The translations under genes were made by a program, and so were the position numbers. 17,863 bases of DNA from Blastocatellia bacterium. Lineage in GTDB: Bacteria > Acidobacteriota > Blastocatellia > Pyrinomonadales > Pyrinomonadaceae. This document shows positions 1 through 7,455 of the stretch, in pieces. How positions within the stretch are numbered: position 1 is the first letter of the stretch; every line of letters begins with the position of its first letter. The notes under the pieces are model-generated. The model did no database searches, was not told where the DNA came from, and saw only the letters and a list, made by a program, of their open reading frames with translations. The DNA lies in contig JACDAY010000104.1 of assembly GCA_013695195.1 (NCBI GenBank), forward strand, positions 1 to 17,863, given 5' to 3'.

Positions 1-2593
1 CCGCTGCCGCGACAAAAACATATCGTCCCATAAAATTGACGAAGTTCGTCCCCTGCAGCATCACCTGAGCAAGCCATGCGTTGTTATCTTTTTGTGCGGA
101 CACGTGGCAATCGGAACAGGACTGCGTTTCCTTGCCGCGAACCGTATGCGGCACATGCGTATTAAAGGCCTGGCCGCTAAATCCCTCGGCCGAAACTGTC
201 TGCTGCTGGCTGTAGATCCATTCGCGATTTTGATTTCGCGAGCTGACCAAAACGGCCGAGCTCGAACGAACAGGCGCGACTTTGTGGCCGGTAACCGTGC
301 CGTCTTTGCCAAGCATAAAAATATCATCTCGGATCACCTGATAATTGTAGGAGGTGAAATTACGCGAATCACCGCCTTCGTTATGGCGGTTCGGCATTTT
401 GCGGTTGGCCTCCATGCTCAAATGACAGCCGAAGCAACTCGTTACCCACGACGTGTGGCAGGCGTAACACGTCATGCTGCTCTCGCGGTGAGCCAGCATA
501 TTTTCGCCGACGCTGACATCGCCCCACGTTTCGTTGTCCTTCTGCATCGTTTTGGCATACGCGCTTTTTTCGTTGTAATCCGGGCTGTCCGGCGTTACGG
601 TATCGGCGGTCTGCGTTACCTTCCACCAGCGGCCCGGCTCGACTATCGAGTTTTGTACAACGTCGCCTTTCTTCAATTCGATTTCGTTTCCGGCGGCGTC
701 TTTGCGTTTCGCGTCGCGGGCAACGACCTCCAGAATCGGCAGCCGCTTTCCGTCGGTAGAACGAAACCGCAGGCGCGTCAGATCCCGACCAATTAAAGGC
801 TTTTTAGCATTTGTACGCTGAGTAATCTCCGTTTTGTTTTCGGTTGTCATCGCAGCGTAACCGCTCGTAATGCCGTTTGCTTTCTCGGCGAGCGATCCGT
901 GGCAGTCGATGCACCCGATCTCGACAGCCGCACGCGGCTCATTATAAAGAATGCCGGTGCCATGGCTGTCCTGACGGAAATGACAATCGGCGCAGTGCAT
1001 TCCTTTTTCGAGATGGATGTCCTGAAGATGCACAGCCTTTTGAAATTTATTCGGGTCTTCGGGCGCAACTACTTTATCGGCTGCGTCGAGAAGATTACCT
1101 TTCCGGTCTTTTTTATAAACTTTTTTGAACATCCAGCCGTGCCCATGCGTGTCGGCGAACTGGACGGATTTTAGTTTGCTGTTGAAATCCGGCGTACCGG
1201 TATTTTGGAGAAAAACAGAATCCGACCAAAGTCCGCGCAGCGATGAGGCCTCGGGGTTTTTGTCCAATTTGCGCGCTTCATCAGCCTGGCTCGGTACTAT
1301 TTGACGATCAGCGGGGTACATGGATTTTCCGTCGGATTCGTTGTCCCACCAGGTTTGGCCGAGATAGGTCGCGACCATATTCGTTCCCGGGTGCATGTGG
1401 CAGGTCATGCATTGGGTTGTCGGGATGCGGGATGTGAATTGATGTTTTATCGGGTGGCCGGCCTCGTTTTTCGGTATGCTCGTGTCTGCGGATTGCGATT
1501 CGCCTTTATTGCCGGCCGAAGCATAAGAACCGGCTGCTGTAACGCTGGTGTCGTTGGCGTAAACGACATGACACGCCGTGCAGCCAGCCGAGCGATAATC
1601 CCCAGCGTGGTCGTTTGTTCCAAGAAAGTTCAGCGTCGGGTCCATCAAACGCGTTTTTTGTATGCCGAGATATACAGGGTCGGTCCTGTTCCCGGTTCCC
1701 AACCCGCGCGGGCTCAAACCTTTGTCGGGTTTGCCGCCTTCTTCTTCTTTATCGGGAAGCCCGACTTCGAGACGGCGTTTTCCGCCCCGCTCAAAGACAC
1801 GCAGGATATTGCCAGGCTGTGAAATTTCCCAGCGCGGCAGCGGATTCAAATACGGCAGAAAACCTTCGAAGGCTTCCTGCTGGCGCGTCGGAGAGGGAAT
1901 TTGAAAAAGCGCCTGCGGATCTCCGGCTGCGTTGTAACTTTCGCCAAAGCGGGTATCTTTGATGGAATAACCTCCGTTATTATAAAGCGCGGCGCCCCAA
2001 AGCATCGCGCCGTGCGCCATCATGCTCCGCGAAGATTTTTGATTTTCATCCGTGTGGCACTCGCCGCAGGATTGCGCGACTACGCGAAAGTCGCCGGGGT
2101 TAATAAAGCGCACGAATTCCGATCTTTCTCTCGCCAAAAGCGTGTTCGTACGTTCGGGGTTGCGGCTCGAGCATTCGCCGTTTTTACAATTCCATTCCTT
2201 TGGAAATTTAGGCTGCACGTGGGCATCTTTCTGAGTAGTAGCTGCCGGGTTCCCGCCGTGACAAGCCGTGCAGCTCAAACCTTGCGCATCTTTGCCTTCC
2301 TTTAAAACGTCGAAAACATCGCCCGTTGCATTGTACTTATGCATCGGCTCGATGTTGTTGTGACATTTCATGCAGCCTTCCATCGGGACATCTTTTTGTT
2401 GTTCCGATACGGCTAGCCTCGAAGAATCTGCTTGGGCACGATCCGCAGCCAATGTTGATTGTGGTTTTTCATGAGCAGTTATTGTCTTAGTCGCGACGAC
2501 CTCTTCCTTCCAAAAAACAGTGGACAAAAAACACACAAACACCAACAATACTATCAATTTAAGCCGGGCTTGTTTGTTCTTTTTCGGATCCAT
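1..2593 (-). CDS. Secreted decahaem c-type cytochrome (3' end outside window)
   Basis: One open frame runs from ATG at 2593 to the window edge, giving 864 residues with no stop, so the C-terminus is missing. The start is set by GAGGTA at 2601-2606, seven bases upstream. Residues about 10-29 form a hydrophobic signal segment, so the protein is exported. Ten CXXCH haem c sites begin at residues 74, 108, 176, 338, 395, 534, 561, 709, 720 and 826. Sites at 709 and 720 are almost adjacent, which suggests closely stacked haems; the wide gaps elsewhere imply substantial non-haem structure. It is far larger than cytochrome c3/c7 types and I cannot assign a named family. It follows the outer-membrane barrel gene in the same direction, so a periplasmic or outer-membrane electron-transfer role is inferred. 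The missing C-terminus could hold more haems or another domain. Confidence 0.9.
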   Translation of the reverse strand, partial: MDPKKNKQARLKLIVLLVFVCFLSTVFWKEEVVATKTITAHEKPQSTLAADRAQADSSRLAVSEQQKDVPMEGCMKCHNNIEPMHKYNATGDVFDVLKEGKDAQGLSCTACHGGNPAATTQKDAHVQPKFPKEWNCKNGECSSRNPERTNTLLARERSEFVRFINPGDFRVVAQSCGECHTDENQKSSRSMMAHGAMLWGAALYNNGGYSIKDTRFGESYNAAGDPQALFQIPSPTRQQEAFEGFLPYLNPLPRWEISQPGNILRVFERGGKRRLEVGLPDKEEEGGKPDKGLSPRGLGTGNRTDPVYLGIQKTRLMDPTLNFLGTNDHAGDYRSAGCTACHVVYANDTSVTAAGSYASAGNKGESQSADTSIPKNEAGHPIKHQFTSRIPTTQCMTCHMHPGTNMVATYLGQTWWDNESDGKSMYPADRQIVPSQADEARKLDKNPEASSLRGLWSDSVFLQNTGTPDFNSKLKSVQFADTHGHGWMFKKVYKKDRKGNLLDAADKVVAPEDPNKFQKAVHLQDIHLEKGMHCADCHFRQDSHGTGILYNEPRAAVEIGCIDCHGSLAEKANGITSGYAAMTTENKTEITQRTNAKKPLIGRDLTRLRFRSTDGKRLPILEVVARDAKRKDAAGNEIELKKGDVVQNSIVEPGRWWKVTQTADTVTPDSPDYNEKSAYAKTMQKDNETWGDVSVGENMLAHRESSMTCYACHTSWVTSCFGCHLSMEANRKMPNRHNEGGDSRNFTSYNYQVIRDDIFMLGKDGTVTGHKVAPVRSSSAVLVSSRNQNREWIYSQQQTVSAEGFSGQAFNTHVPHTVRGKETQSCSDCHVSAQKDNNAWLAQVMLQGTNFVNFMGRYVFVAAA

Positions 2594-2644
2594 TGCGATC
2601 TACCTCATTTCAAGTTTTTCATTTCGGAATAACTGATAGCTGAC

Positions 2645-2702
2645 AGCTGAAAACTGATAATTTCGGAGCGGGTTTAAAGTATCAGCTTTCAGCTACTCCG
2701 AA
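2645..2702. repeat. Two interleaved inverted repeats in the leader of the decahaem cytochrome
   Basis: Arm A is AGCTGAAAACTGATA (2645-2659), pairing with TATCAGCTTTCAGCT (2680-2694) at 14 of 15 positions. Arm B is TTCGGAG (2662-2668), pairing with CTCCGAA (2696-2702) perfectly. The order is A-B-A'-B', so the pairings interleave rather than nest. It lies in the 157-base gap between the barrel gene and the cytochrome gene, within the transcribed 5' leader if the two are co-transcribed. It may be a small mobile palindromic repeat or a regulatory RNA structure. There is no T-tract, so a simple intrinsic terminator is unlikely. Confidence 0.5.
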
Positions 2703-2721
2703 GTATCTTTCAATCATTAAC

Positions 2722-2763
2722 ATTACTCATTAAAATACCAGTATTACTCATTAAAATACCAGT
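2722..2763. repeat. Perfect 21-bp tandem duplication across the stop codon of the barrel gene
   Basis: The 21-bp unit at 2722-2742 is repeated exactly at 2743-2763. The right-hand copy encodes the last residues (LVF) and the stop of the minus-strand outer-membrane protein. The left-hand copy lies just after that stop. It looks like a recent slippage or tandem duplication that leaves a second, unused copy of the C-terminal codons and stop downstream. Confidence 0.85.
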
Positions 2764-4877
2764 TTCATTTGGCTAAAGAGCGTGTACTGCGGTTTGCTCG
2801 GATTTGGAACATCGGCGGTGCAAAAAACCGGGATCGGGCAATTTCGGGCGCTGTCGGTAAAAACATCGCGAAATCCGCGACCGGGCAGCAATATGTTTCC
2901 GCCGAAAGTAAACGTTAGATTATTTATCAAAAGCGGGCGATAGACGACGCCGAGGCTAAGATCGTAACCGATCTCGTGCCGCACGCGCGGTTGAAACAAG
3001 ACGTATTCGAGCGATTCCGTTCGGTCGAAACGCAGGTAATTGGCGTTGAAGACAGCCTTCATCGTCTGGGTTACTTCGGCATCTACACCGGCATTAAAGA
3101 TCAGTATTCCCGGATTGACAAAATTTGCCTGTCCCTCGGTTTTACTGGAGCGAATACTTGGCAGAAGGCTGTTCGGCTGAACAAGTCCGATCTCGGTCGA
3201 AACCAGCCGTATCCCCTGCCTGTTCCAGTACGAAAACTGCCCGCCGACAAAATTCGGATCGTCGAAAATTGCGTCGAATCCCTGTGCTCTGTTGTCGGTC
3301 GGATTCTTATCGCCCGAAGCATAAAAGATCGATGCACGGTACCGCAGCCAATCGCGGTCGATAGAGGCTTCGACAGCCGCCATGTGAGCTCTAATTTGCG
3401 TCCTGCGTCCCGCGATCGGATTAAAATCGTCCTCGCCGAACGCAAAATAATATGAATTCGAAAGATTGAGCCAGCCGATATGCCCGTCACCGTTAATCCC
3501 GACATAGCCGGCTTTTATTGAGTGCGGTCTTGCGCTTCCAACCAGAGCGGGCCGCACCAAAAAACCGTTGGTGTCATAATGTATGTCGTCGCGGTCGTCG
3601 TTATACGCCGCCACACCCTGTAGCGTATACCCTTTTACCAGAAAATCCTGGCGGAAATAATTCGCGATATAAATATTCTGGTGACGCGGCGTTTCGAGCG
3701 AATTCAGGTTGCTGTTGGTGTCCTTTTCGAGCTGCCGGAAATAAGCAAGATTAAACTGCGATTTATTATTGGAAAACGCTCCGAAAAACCGGACGCCGAG
3801 ATTATTGTCGGAGTAGAGGAATCCGCGAAAATCCGCGCTGAACGGCTGAATGCCGCCGCGCACCGAAACGGAATCGTAGTTGTCGTTTGTATCCAGCAGC
3901 TTCACTTCGGCAAAGGCTTCTTCGAGTGAAACGTGCATATCGGTGCGGTTGGTTCCCCGCCGGACGTCAATATTCACGACACCATTCTCGCGGGCGTTCA
4001 GATAGTTCGGGATGCTGAAAGTAGGTGAGATTTTTATCGCCCAACCGCGAGGCTTGAAAACGGTTTGTCCCCTGAAAAATTCAAACGAAAGCTGAATCGT
4101 CTGGTTAAACGAAAGGCTTTCCGGCCGGCCGAAAAAATTGTTGCTGTCGGGATTGTCAGAGCTGACATTCGTTCCCGCCGGCGTACGGCGTATCTCAATT
4201 CCGGTAGTGCTGACACCGGATATAATTAAAAAATAATCGTCTCCGAAGACCGGGTAATCGCCCTTTAAAATGTTTTGATCGTATGGGTTATACCAGCGGT
4301 TTCGCCGGAAAGGAATGTCGCGCCCGCGGGCGCCTTTGTCGCCATACCTGTCGTACTCCGGGAAATCGATTCTCCAGCGGTCGCGAACCTCGCGGCGGTC
4401 AGCCGTCAAAAAAATTGGGGATTCCCTGTCCGGGGCTTCATCGGAGTTCCCAACTACTTCCTTTTCAGGCCGCACGATATTGAAATCGATTTTTCGTTCC
4501 GTGTCGCCGTCGATGATAATGTTTTCCAGGATTGGGCAAAACTTTTTCGATTCATCGCAGATCACGTTCGAAAAAACTCCGTATTCTTCCGCTTTACCGC
4601 GTTCGAAACGCGCCTCGAATGGAGGTTGAACGCTAATCCGGTATGCTCCAGTCCGCAGCCGGAAAGCATAGTTTCCTTCGGTATCGGTTCGTGTAGATTC
4701 GGTTCGGGAGTCAGTCTGATTGGCCGCCATGACGACTACACCGATGGCGGCCTTTCCGTCCGCGTCAACTATTTTTCCGATCAGCCGCCCGTCCGATTTC
4801 TGAGCCGAACCAAAGGAAGTTGCTGATAAGGCCAAGCAAATAAGAAACAAATGTAACCTGGAAAAAGTTACCTGCAT
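2751..4877 (-). CDS. Outer-membrane beta-barrel protein with N-terminal carboxypeptidase-regulatory-like domain
   Basis: The predicted protein has 708 residues from ATG at 4877. I chose this start because a clean signal peptide begins there (hydrophobic stretch ending near ATSFGSAQ). A GTG 17 codons upstream (4928) would bury that signal. After the signal, roughly residues 28-115 look like a carboxypeptidase-regulatory-like beta-sandwich (GKIVDADGKAAIGVVVMAAN, TDTEGNYAFRL), as often precedes TonB-receptor-like barrels. The rest alternates polar and aromatic strands with many Asn, Tyr and Phe and ends in KLVF, an outer-membrane C-terminal signature. I see no clear TonB plug domain or TonB box. 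It sits directly upstream of the decahaem cytochrome, so a porin-like partner of that cytochrome is possible; a nutrient receptor is the alternative. Confidence 0.75.
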   Translation of the reverse strand: MQVTFSRLHLFLICLALSATSFGSAQKSDGRLIGKIVDADGKAAIGVVVMAANQTDSRTESTRTDTEGNYAFRLRTGAYRISVQPPFEARFERGKAEEYGVFSNVICDESKKFCPILENIIIDGDTERKIDFNIVRPEKEVVGNSDEAPDRESPIFLTADRREVRDRWRIDFPEYDRYGDKGARGRDIPFRRNRWYNPYDQNILKGDYPVFGDDYFLIISGVSTTGIEIRRTPAGTNVSSDNPDSNNFFGRPESLSFNQTIQLSFEFFRGQTVFKPRGWAIKISPTFSIPNYLNARENGVVNIDVRRGTNRTDMHVSLEEAFAEVKLLDTNDNYDSVSVRGGIQPFSADFRGFLYSDNNLGVRFFGAFSNNKSQFNLAYFRQLEKDTNSNLNSLETPRHQNIYIANYFRQDFLVKGYTLQGVAAYNDDRDDIHYDTNGFLVRPALVGSARPHSIKAGYVGINGDGHIGWLNLSNSYYFAFGEDDFNPIAGRRTQIRAHMAAVEASIDRDWLRYRASIFYASGDKNPTDNRAQGFDAIFDDPNFVGGQFSYWNRQGIRLVSTEIGLVQPNSLLPSIRSSKTEGQANFVNPGILIFNAGVDAEVTQTMKAVFNANYLRFDRTESLEYVLFQPRVRHEIGYDLSLGVVYRPLLINNLTFTFGGNILLPGRGFRDVFTDSARNCPIPVFCTADVPNPSKPQYTLFSQMKLVF

Positions 4878-4918
4878 AGACGCGAATTTTCGGATGGACA
4901 AATTAAAGACTGTCAGTG

Positions 4919-4947
4919 CTTTTATCACATCCAGACGGCAATGACAA
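4919..4947 (-). promoter_or_regulatory. Possible sigma70-like promoter for the barrel/cytochrome pair
   Basis: On the minus strand TTGTCA (4947-4942) is followed after 17 bases by TAAAAG (4924-4919), about 40 bases upstream of the chosen ATG at 4877. The -10 match is weak, so this is a tentative call in a divergent intergenic region. Confidence 0.25.
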
Positions 4948-4961
4948 ATTTATTAATACAC

Positions 4962-4989
4962 TTGACTATCGAAGGATATCGTATAAAAT
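4962..4989 (+). promoter_or_regulatory. Candidate sigma70-like promoter of the plus-strand gene run
   Basis: TTGACT (4962-4967) is followed after 16 bases by TAAAAT (4984-4989), with an overlapping TATAAA at 4982. The predicted transcription start is near 4996, only about five bases before the ATG at 5001, which would make the mRNA nearly leaderless. It faces away from the divergent minus-strand promoter region. Confidence 0.4.
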
Positions 4990-5000
4990 TCAAGTCGACC

Positions 5001-6656
5001 ATGGATTCCAACCCCTTCAACAAAAAAGGCACGTTTTTCGCCGGCTTTTTGATTTTGTTAATATTTGCTCTGCCGGTTACAGCACAAACCGGTCTGTCGC
5101 TCGCCGACGTGCGGACGATTATCGCCCAGGCGGTTTCGAAGGCCGTGGCGCTCAACAAGCGGGTAACCGTTTCGGTTACGGATCAGGAAGGCAATCTTCT
5201 CGGCACGTTTGTGATGGCCGGTTCGCCGTCGATGACGCGTATCCAAAGTGTCGGCCGCGCGCCGTTGGGACTGGAAGGCGAGCTTGTTCCGTCATTGTTT
5301 GCTTCACATTCCAAGGCCGGCACCGCCGGAGTTTTTTCGACAACGGCAAACGCATTTACTACGCGTACCGCATCTTTTATCATCCAGGAACATTTTCCGC
5401 CGGGCGTCGATAACCGACCTGGCGGGCCGCTGTACGGCGTGCAGTTCTCGACGTTGTCTTGTTCCGATATCGCGATCGCCGGTTTGCCGCTTGGTTTATC
5501 GGGAGATCCCGGAGGCATTCCGGTTTATAAAAACGGAATGGCAGTTGGCGGCGTCGGTGTGGAAGGCGACGGAATTTACACGGTGGACCGCGATCCGAAC
5601 GATAACGACCAGCCTTTTGAGGAAATCATCGCCGCAGCAGCAACACGGGGTTTCGAATCGCCGCCTGCCATTCGTGCCGACAATATTTTGGTCGAAGGTA
5701 TTCGATTGCCATTCGCGAATGTAGGCGATCCGCCGAGCGAGACTGTGATTCCGTTTGCAAGTTTACCCGGATTCGCGGTCAGCCTGATCCGTGCCGCGCC
5801 CCCTAGCGATTTTGTTCCGGCGGTATTCAACGGAGTTCCCGGTCAGATGAGCACGCGATTCCCGACGACGGCTGGAGCAACATTGAGTGTCGCGGAAGTT
5901 CAGCAGATACTCGGCGACGCGGCGGCGATTGCTAATATAACGCGTGCAGCGATTCGCCAGCCCATCGGCAGCAATGCCAGAGTAACGATCGCTGTCGTCG
6001 ATATTAACGGTAAGACCGTTGGGATATTCCGCCAGCTTGACGCCCCGGTTTTCGGCTTTGATGTTGCGGTTCAAAAGGCGCGTACGTCAGTATTTTTTAC
6101 CCGCCCGGATTCAGGCGTAAAACTGCAGGCCGCCGGATTTGGAAATTATGTCGCTCGTGCAAGCGCCGACGGAATCAACCTGACGGGCGGCATCGCCTTT
6201 AGCGATAGAGCGCTCGGTTTTCTACATCGCCCGCTTTTTCCTGACGGGATCAACGGTACCGATGCCGGACCGTTCAGCGCCTTGCTCGCCGATTGGAGTC
6301 CTTTTAACGTCGGCCTCCAACTCGATCTGGTCAAGGGCGCCTTACTTAATCCGCCGATGAATTGTATTAAATTCGCACGAAGCAAACGCTCGATGCTGCC
6401 GCCGTGCCCTTGTACGAATATTCCTGAGATTCCCAATGGAATTCAGATTTTCGCCGGAGCCACGCCTATTTATCGCGGTTCAATATTGCTCGGCGCGATC
6501 GGTGTCAGCGGGGACGGGATCGATCAGGACGACTTTATCGCGGCGGCCGGTGCGAATAGCTTTGCTCCGCCGATGGAGCTGCGCTCGGACAGAATCTTTG
6601 TCCGAGGCGTTCGGCTCCCCTTTTTGAAGTTTCCGGCCCGGCCAACTTTGCCCTGA
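5001..6656 (+). CDS. Secreted protein with two GlcG/HbpS-like (haem-binding type) domains
   Basis: The predicted protein has 551 residues. I start it at ATG 5001 because a signal peptide (hydrophobic GTFFAGFLILLIFALPVTAQ) begins there; an ATG at 4941 would add 20 non-signal residues and overlap the promoter. Two homologous halves follow. Each opens with a helix plus strand unit (LSLADVRTIIAQAVSKA near residue 32; LSVAEVQQILGDAAAIA in the second half), then a VTVSVTDQEGNLLG or VTIAVVDINGKTVG strand typical of the GlcG/HbpS (Haem_degrading) fold. Each half closes with a GDGI segment and a VEGIRLPF or VRGVRLPF motif. Family members bind haem or act as redox sensors. Its place first in a cytochrome gene run suggests periplasmic haem handling, but haem binding is not shown by the sequence. 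Confidence 0.75.
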   Translation: MDSNPFNKKGTFFAGFLILLIFALPVTAQTGLSLADVRTIIAQAVSKAVALNKRVTVSVTDQEGNLLGTFVMAGSPSMTRIQSVGRAPLGLEGELVPSLFASHSKAGTAGVFSTTANAFTTRTASFIIQEHFPPGVDNRPGGPLYGVQFSTLSCSDIAIAGLPLGLSGDPGGIPVYKNGMAVGGVGVEGDGIYTVDRDPNDNDQPFEEIIAAAATRGFESPPAIRADNILVEGIRLPFANVGDPPSETVIPFASLPGFAVSLIRAAPPSDFVPAVFNGVPGQMSTRFPTTAGATLSVAEVQQILGDAAAIANITRAAIRQPIGSNARVTIAVVDINGKTVGIFRQLDAPVFGFDVAVQKARTSVFFTRPDSGVKLQAAGFGNYVARASADGINLTGGIAFSDRALGFLHRPLFPDGINGTDAGPFSALLADWSPFNVGLQLDLVKGALLNPPMNCIKFARSKRSMLPPCPCTNIPEIPNGIQIFAGATPIYRGSILLGAIGVSGDGIDQDDFIAAAGANSFAPPMELRSDRIFVRGVRLPFLKFPARPTLP

Positions 6657-6660
6657 ACAG

Positions 6661-7455
6661 ATGTCAAATTTTAGCTGCCATTTCCTGATAGCCATGCTGT
6701 TATTGCTCGGGCCTTTGCCGGCAGCTCCGCAAGCTCCGGCTGTCGGATCGCTGGAAGTCTCGGGCCGCGTAAAGATCGACGGAAAACAGGAGAAACTTTC
6801 CAGAAAAAGATTTTATCTATTGAGAGGCGGATTAAACGAAAATAAGGAACTGGTCGCGCGATTAAAGGCGGTCGAGATTACTTCACGCGATTGCTTCTAC
6901 AGCCAAATGAATGCAAGTTCGGAATTTATCTGCTGGTTAAAGGCGGAAAATTGCGACTCGCCGTACTGCCGGGACGCCACCGCCGAAGAAGTTGAGCTCG
7001 TGCCGGAATTTCTGACCGCATACAAAAAAGGGTTGAAACAGTTTCGCGGCCGCACTGCCGTTGCCCAGGATTGGCTGACCACCAACCTGCCGCCGAATCT
7101 CGTGAGCGGTTACTACCGCCAGCGGCGAGCGTTGACGGATAATTTGTTAAGCGACATCAGGCCGCTTCAGTCGTCGATGACAGACAGCGTAACCGTAAAA
7201 GCGATTTTTATAGACATTCCAGTCAGCGCCGACGGAACAAACCCGAAAACGAGCGGAACATTTCTGGTGTCAAATATTCTGCCGATCGAATTTGGAAATA
7301 AAAGCTACGTCTGGGCCTGCGAGGTTGAGATCGGAACGAGCAAGCCGGCGAGCCTGCGGCTTCAGGTGCCCGAGAATAACAAACCCGTTAAAAACTGCGA
7401 AGTTGCAGTAAGAGATCTCCCGGTGTGCAAAACCGGTAGCTGTCCCCCAAAGTGA
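6661..7455 (+). CDS. Secreted protein of unknown function
   Basis: The predicted protein has 264 residues. A signal segment at residues 8-24 (FLIAMLLLLGPLPAAPQA) implies export. I do not recognise the family. The N-terminal third resembles a short beta domain (VSGRVKIDGKQEKLSRKRFY). The middle has a Cys cluster at 78, 91, 98 and 103, and the C-terminus has Cys in VWACEVEI, VKNCEV, LPVCK and GSCPPK, so disulfides are likely. There is no CXXCH, so it carries no haem c. The gap from the preceding stop is four bases and its own stop overlaps the next GTG start by four bases, so it is tightly co-transcribed with cytochromes. It may be an assembly or surface partner of them, but this is only inferred from position. 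Confidence 0.7.
   Translation: MSNFSCHFLIAMLLLLGPLPAAPQAPAVGSLEVSGRVKIDGKQEKLSRKRFYLLRGGLNENKELVARLKAVEITSRDCFYSQMNASSEFICWLKAENCDSPYCRDATAEEVELVPEFLTAYKKGLKQFRGRTAVAQDWLTTNLPPNLVSGYYRQRRALTDNLLSDIRPLQSSMTDSVTVKAIFIDIPVSADGTNPKTSGTFLVSNILPIEFGNKSYVWACEVEIGTSKPASLRLQVPENNKPVKNCEVAVRDLPVCKTGSCPPK

Noticed and set aside
92..796. A 234-codon plus-strand open frame
   Set aside because: It lies opposite the decahaem cytochrome, whose haem motifs and continuous frame are unmistakable; the plus-strand product shows no recognisable domain.
2161..2200. CKNGEC in the decahaem cytochrome as an extra haem site
   Set aside because: It is followed by Ser, not His, so it is not a haem c attachment motif.
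4878..4928. GTG at 4928 as start of the barrel protein
   Set aside because: It would put 17 extra residues before a clear signal peptide and overlaps the candidate -10 region.
4941..5000. ATG at 4941 as start of the GlcG/HbpS-like protein
   Set aside because: The signal peptide begins at the ATG at 5001, and the region between contains promoter-like sequence.
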